The notes below the pieces were generated by a model. It had not been told where the DNA came from, did no database searches, and saw only the letters and a program-made list of their open reading frames with translations. A program made the position numbers and the translations under genes. Positions 6,165 through 7,971 of a DNA stretch of 7,971 nt are shown here, piece by piece (position 1 is the stretch's first letter; the number at the start of each line of letters is the position of its first letter). Source of the stretch: JAAYCI01 sp964472465 (GTDB lineage Bacteria > Bacillota > Clostridia > Oscillospirales > Ruminococcaceae). The DNA lies in NCBI GenBank assembly GCA_964472465.1, contig CAYYLW010000125.1, forward strand, positions 1 through 7,971. The letters run 5' to 3'.

Positions 6165-7202
6165 ATGGGGAAGAAGAGGAATATGGCGCGATACGCAGTT
6201 TTAATTGCGGCAGGGGCGGCCCTGCTGGTTACGGCTTTGATTGGTTTTTTGCTGGTGCCGGTTTTACACCGCTTAAAATTTGGGCAAACCATCAATGAAA
6301 TTGGCCCGGTATGGCACAAAAACAAGCAAGGTACCCCCACCATGGGGGGGCTGCTGTTCATCATTGGCAGCACCGTGGGGCTGGCCGTGGCCTACCCCCT
6401 GCTGGCCGGGGTAAGCACCGACGCAGACCCCCTGGCCCTTGGCCTGGTACTGCTGGGGCTGTTCACGGCGCTGGCCTTCGGTTTTGTGGGTTTTGTAGAC
6501 GATTACCTCAAGGTGGTGCGCAAGCAAAACCTGGGGCTACACGCCAGGGGTAAGCTGGTTATGCAGCTGGTGATAGCCTCCTGCTTCCTGGCCACCTTGC
6601 AGCTTATGGGGCGGCTTTCCACCATTGTGCGCTTGCCCTTTTTGGGCGCGGTGGATTTTGGCCTGTTTTTCTACCCCATCAGCGTGGTGCTGATTGTGGG
6701 CATCGTGAACGCCGTCAACCTCACCGACGGCATCGACGGCCTGGCCACCATGGTTACCCTGTGGGTGATGTGCGGGTATTTTTTGTTGCTCACCTTGTTT
6801 GGGCGCTACCAGCTCTCCCTGTGGGCGGCGGCGCTGGCGGGCAGTTGCGCGGGCTTTTTGCTGTGGAACTTTTACCCCGCCAAGGTGTTTATGGGCGATA
6901 CCGGCAGCATGTTTTTGGGCGGCGCGGTGGTGGCCGTGGGCTACTGCATGGGGCGCCCCGATGTGCTGGTGATTTTGGCGCTGGTGTACATTATGGAAGC
7001 CGTGAGCGTGATGATTCAGGTGAGCTGGTTTAAATTCACCAAGAAGAAATATGGCGAGGGACGCCGTATTTTTAAAATGACCCCCATCCACCACCATTTC
7101 GAGATGAGTGGCTGGAGCGAGGTAAAAATAGACGTGGTGTTTAGTTTTCTGGCCATGGCCTGTGGCTTTTTGGCCTACCTGTACGCCTACGTGTTTGGCT
7201 AA
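6165..7202 (+). CDS. mraY: Phospho-N-acetylmuramoyl-pentapeptide-transferase MraY (lipid I synthase)
   Basis: A 345-residue polytopic inner-membrane enzyme that moves phospho-MurNAc-pentapeptide from UDP to undecaprenyl phosphate, making lipid I. Family motifs are KFGQTINEIGP (38-48), GTPTMGG (56-62), FVDDYLKV (110-117, the Asp pair at 111-112), NAVNLTDGIDGLA (182-194), NFYPAKVFMGDTGS (235-248, Asp245 matching the catalytic Asp of the Aquifex enzyme) and TPIHHHFE (306-313, the triple histidine). About ten hydrophobic segments are spaced through the protein. Two in-frame ATGs are possible: 6165 (MGKKRN...) and 6183 (MARYAV...). The first has only a weak CGGAA-type site. The second is preceded by the purine stretch GGGGAAGAAGAGGA. 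The longer form is given, and the real start may be 6183. An in-frame stop at 6144 excludes any longer form. The gene has its own promoter-like sequence upstream. Confidence 0.96.
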   Translation: MGKKRNMARYAVLIAAGAALLVTALIGFLLVPVLHRLKFGQTINEIGPVWHKNKQGTPTMGGLLFIIGSTVGLAVAYPLLAGVSTDADPLALGLVLLGLFTALAFGFVGFVDDYLKVVRKQNLGLHARGKLVMQLVIASCFLATLQLMGRLSTIVRLPFLGAVDFGLFFYPISVVLIVGIVNAVNLTDGIDGLATMVTLWVMCGYFLLLTLFGRYQLSLWAAALAGSCAGFLLWNFYPAKVFMGDTGSMFLGGAVVAVGYCMGRPDVLVILALVYIMEAVSVMIQVSWFKFTKKKYGEGRRIFKMTPIHHHFEMSGWSEVKIDVVFSFLAMACGFLAYLYAYVFG

Positions 7203-7232
7203 AGCCAGGCATATTCCCAAAAGATTAAACGG

Positions 7233-7242
7233 AAAGGAGGGG
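7233..7242 (+). promoter_or_regulatory. Strong ribosome binding site of ftsW
   Basis: AAAGGAGGGG contains a full AGGAGG (7235-7240), with 7 bases to the ATG at 7248. This is among the strongest sites in the window. It supports the ftsW start even though the gene has no stop inside the window. Confidence 0.8.
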
Positions 7243-7247
7243 AGAAG

Positions 7248-7971
7248 ATGGCCGTGCCCAAACTGCCGCAGATCCAAGCGGAGCCAGCCTTGCGGGTGGC
7301 AGAAGCGCCCGTAAAAACCAAAGCGCCCAAGGCGCGTAAAAAAAGGCGCCTGCCGCTGGGCAAGCTGGGCCGCATCGATATTCCCTTCCTCACCTTGGTG
7401 CTAATTCTGCTGCTGTTTGGCCTGGTGATGCTATTTTCCGCCTCCTACCCCACGGGGCACATGCGCTTTCAAGACAGCTACGCCTTCATCCGCCCACAGC
7501 TTGAATACGCCATGCTGGGTATTGTGGTGATGGTGGGCGCCACCTTGGTGGATTACCACCTGCTGCGCAAATTTGCCTGGCCACTGATGTTTATCACCTA
7601 CATTCTGCTGGTGGTGGTGCTGTTCATGCCCGCCAAAAACGGCGCACAACGATGGATTTGGCTCAATGCCAGCCATACGCAGAGCATCCAGCCCAGTGAG
7701 CTGGTAAAATTCGCCGTCATTCTGTTGTTTGCAGCGCTAATTGCGGCCAACCAAAAACGCATCAAAACCTTTACCTATGGCTTTTTGCCATTTGTGGTTA
7801 TCTTGGGCAGCGTGGCGCTACTGCTGCTGCAACAGCCCCACCTTTCCTGTACCATTCTCATCATGGGCATTGGCGTTACCATGATGTTTGCGGGCGGCAC
7901 GGCCCTGCGCTGGTTTGGTTTCGCGGCCGCACTGGTAGGCGGGGTGCTGTTTTTGGTGGTTACCCGGGTAC
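7248..7971 (+). CDS. ftsW: Septal peptidoglycan glycosyltransferase FtsW (SEDS family), N-terminal part, cut by the window end
   Basis: An open frame of 241 codons from 7248 runs off the right edge with no stop. SEDS proteins polymerise lipid II into glycan strands, and FtsW works with a class B PBP at the septum. A basic cytoplasmic leader of about 42 residues (with KARKKRR at 28-34) precedes DIPFLTLVLILLLFGLVMLF (44-63) and SAS (64-66), the typical first membrane segment. NGAQRWIWL (131-139) and QSIQPSELVKFA (145-156) are the SEDS signature regions, followed by LLQQPHLSCTILI (193-205) and MMFAGG (212-217). Where many relatives read QPDLGT this protein reads QPHLSCT. The conserved catalytic-region aspartate of the family lies beyond the cut. 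SpoVE is a close homologue used in sporulation, and RodA is the elongation homologue. The dcw location favours FtsW/SpoVE. The 45-nt gap after mraY suggests cotranscription. Confidence 0.93.
   Translation, partial: MAVPKLPQIQAEPALRVAEAPVKTKAPKARKKRRLPLGKLGRIDIPFLTLVLILLLFGLVMLFSASYPTGHMRFQDSYAFIRPQLEYAMLGIVVMVGATLVDYHLLRKFAWPLMFITYILLVVVLFMPAKNGAQRWIWLNASHTQSIQPSELVKFAVILLFAALIAANQKRIKTFTYGFLPFVVILGSVALLLLQQPHLSCTILIMGIGVTMMFAGGTALRWFGFAAALVGGVLFLVVTRV

Noticed and set aside
6537..7277. A 246-codon open frame on the - strand, opposite mraY and the ftsW start
   Set aside because: The composition is dominated by His, Gln and Gly, with no domain, and it covers a well-supported mraY and the ftsW ribosome binding site.
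1..7971. Mobile elements, CRISPR arrays, tRNA or rRNA genes, defence systems
   Set aside because: No transposase, integrase, repeat-spacer array, RNA gene or defence gene was seen. The whole window is filled by collinear cell wall and division genes.

Overview
The window is a contiguous stretch of a division and cell wall (dcw) cluster, with every gene on the + strand. The order is the 3' end of rsmH, ftsL, a class B penicillin-binding protein with two PASTA domains (FtsI/PBP2B/SpoVD family), murE, murF, mraY, and the 5' part of ftsW, which runs off the right edge. The gene content, strong AGGAGG-type ribosome binding sites, PASTA repeats on the transpeptidase, a meso-diaminopimelate-type MurE and a CxC-x6-CxC tail on RsmH all suggest a Gram-positive Clostridia member. 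The GC-rich coding sequence fits an Oscillospiraceae/Ruminococcaceae gut-type bacterium. That placement is an inference from style, not a database match.

Layout: rsmH tail (1-193); 37-nt gap with a small hairpin; ftsL (231-704); 30-nt gap; PBP (735-3029); a 159-nt spacer holding a long, nearly continuous hairpin followed by a T-rich tract; murE with a GTG start (3189-4634); 50-nt gap; murF (4685-6049); a 115-nt AT-rich spacer with a perfect extended -10 promoter element overlapped by a 7-bp inverted repeat; mraY (6165-7202, or from 6183); 45-nt gap; ftsW (7248 onward). No gene-free stretch exceeds 300 bases.

The genes cooperate. MurE and MurF finish the UDP-MurNAc-pentapeptide in the cytoplasm, and MraY transfers it to the lipid carrier to make lipid I. 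FtsW (glycan polymerase) and the PBP (transpeptidase) build septal wall outside the membrane, with FtsL as a structural part of the division complex. RsmH methylates 16S rRNA and is the usual upstream neighbour. The two spacers (3030-3188 and 6050-6164) divide the block into three possible transcriptional sections: rsmH-ftsL-PBP, murE-murF and mraY-ftsW.

I did not find an undescribed system here. The genes are ordinary housekeeping genes. The points worth a second look are the two regulatory spacers, the absence of murD between mraY and ftsW, a cysteine cluster next to the PBP active site, and a few motif departures in MurE and FtsW.
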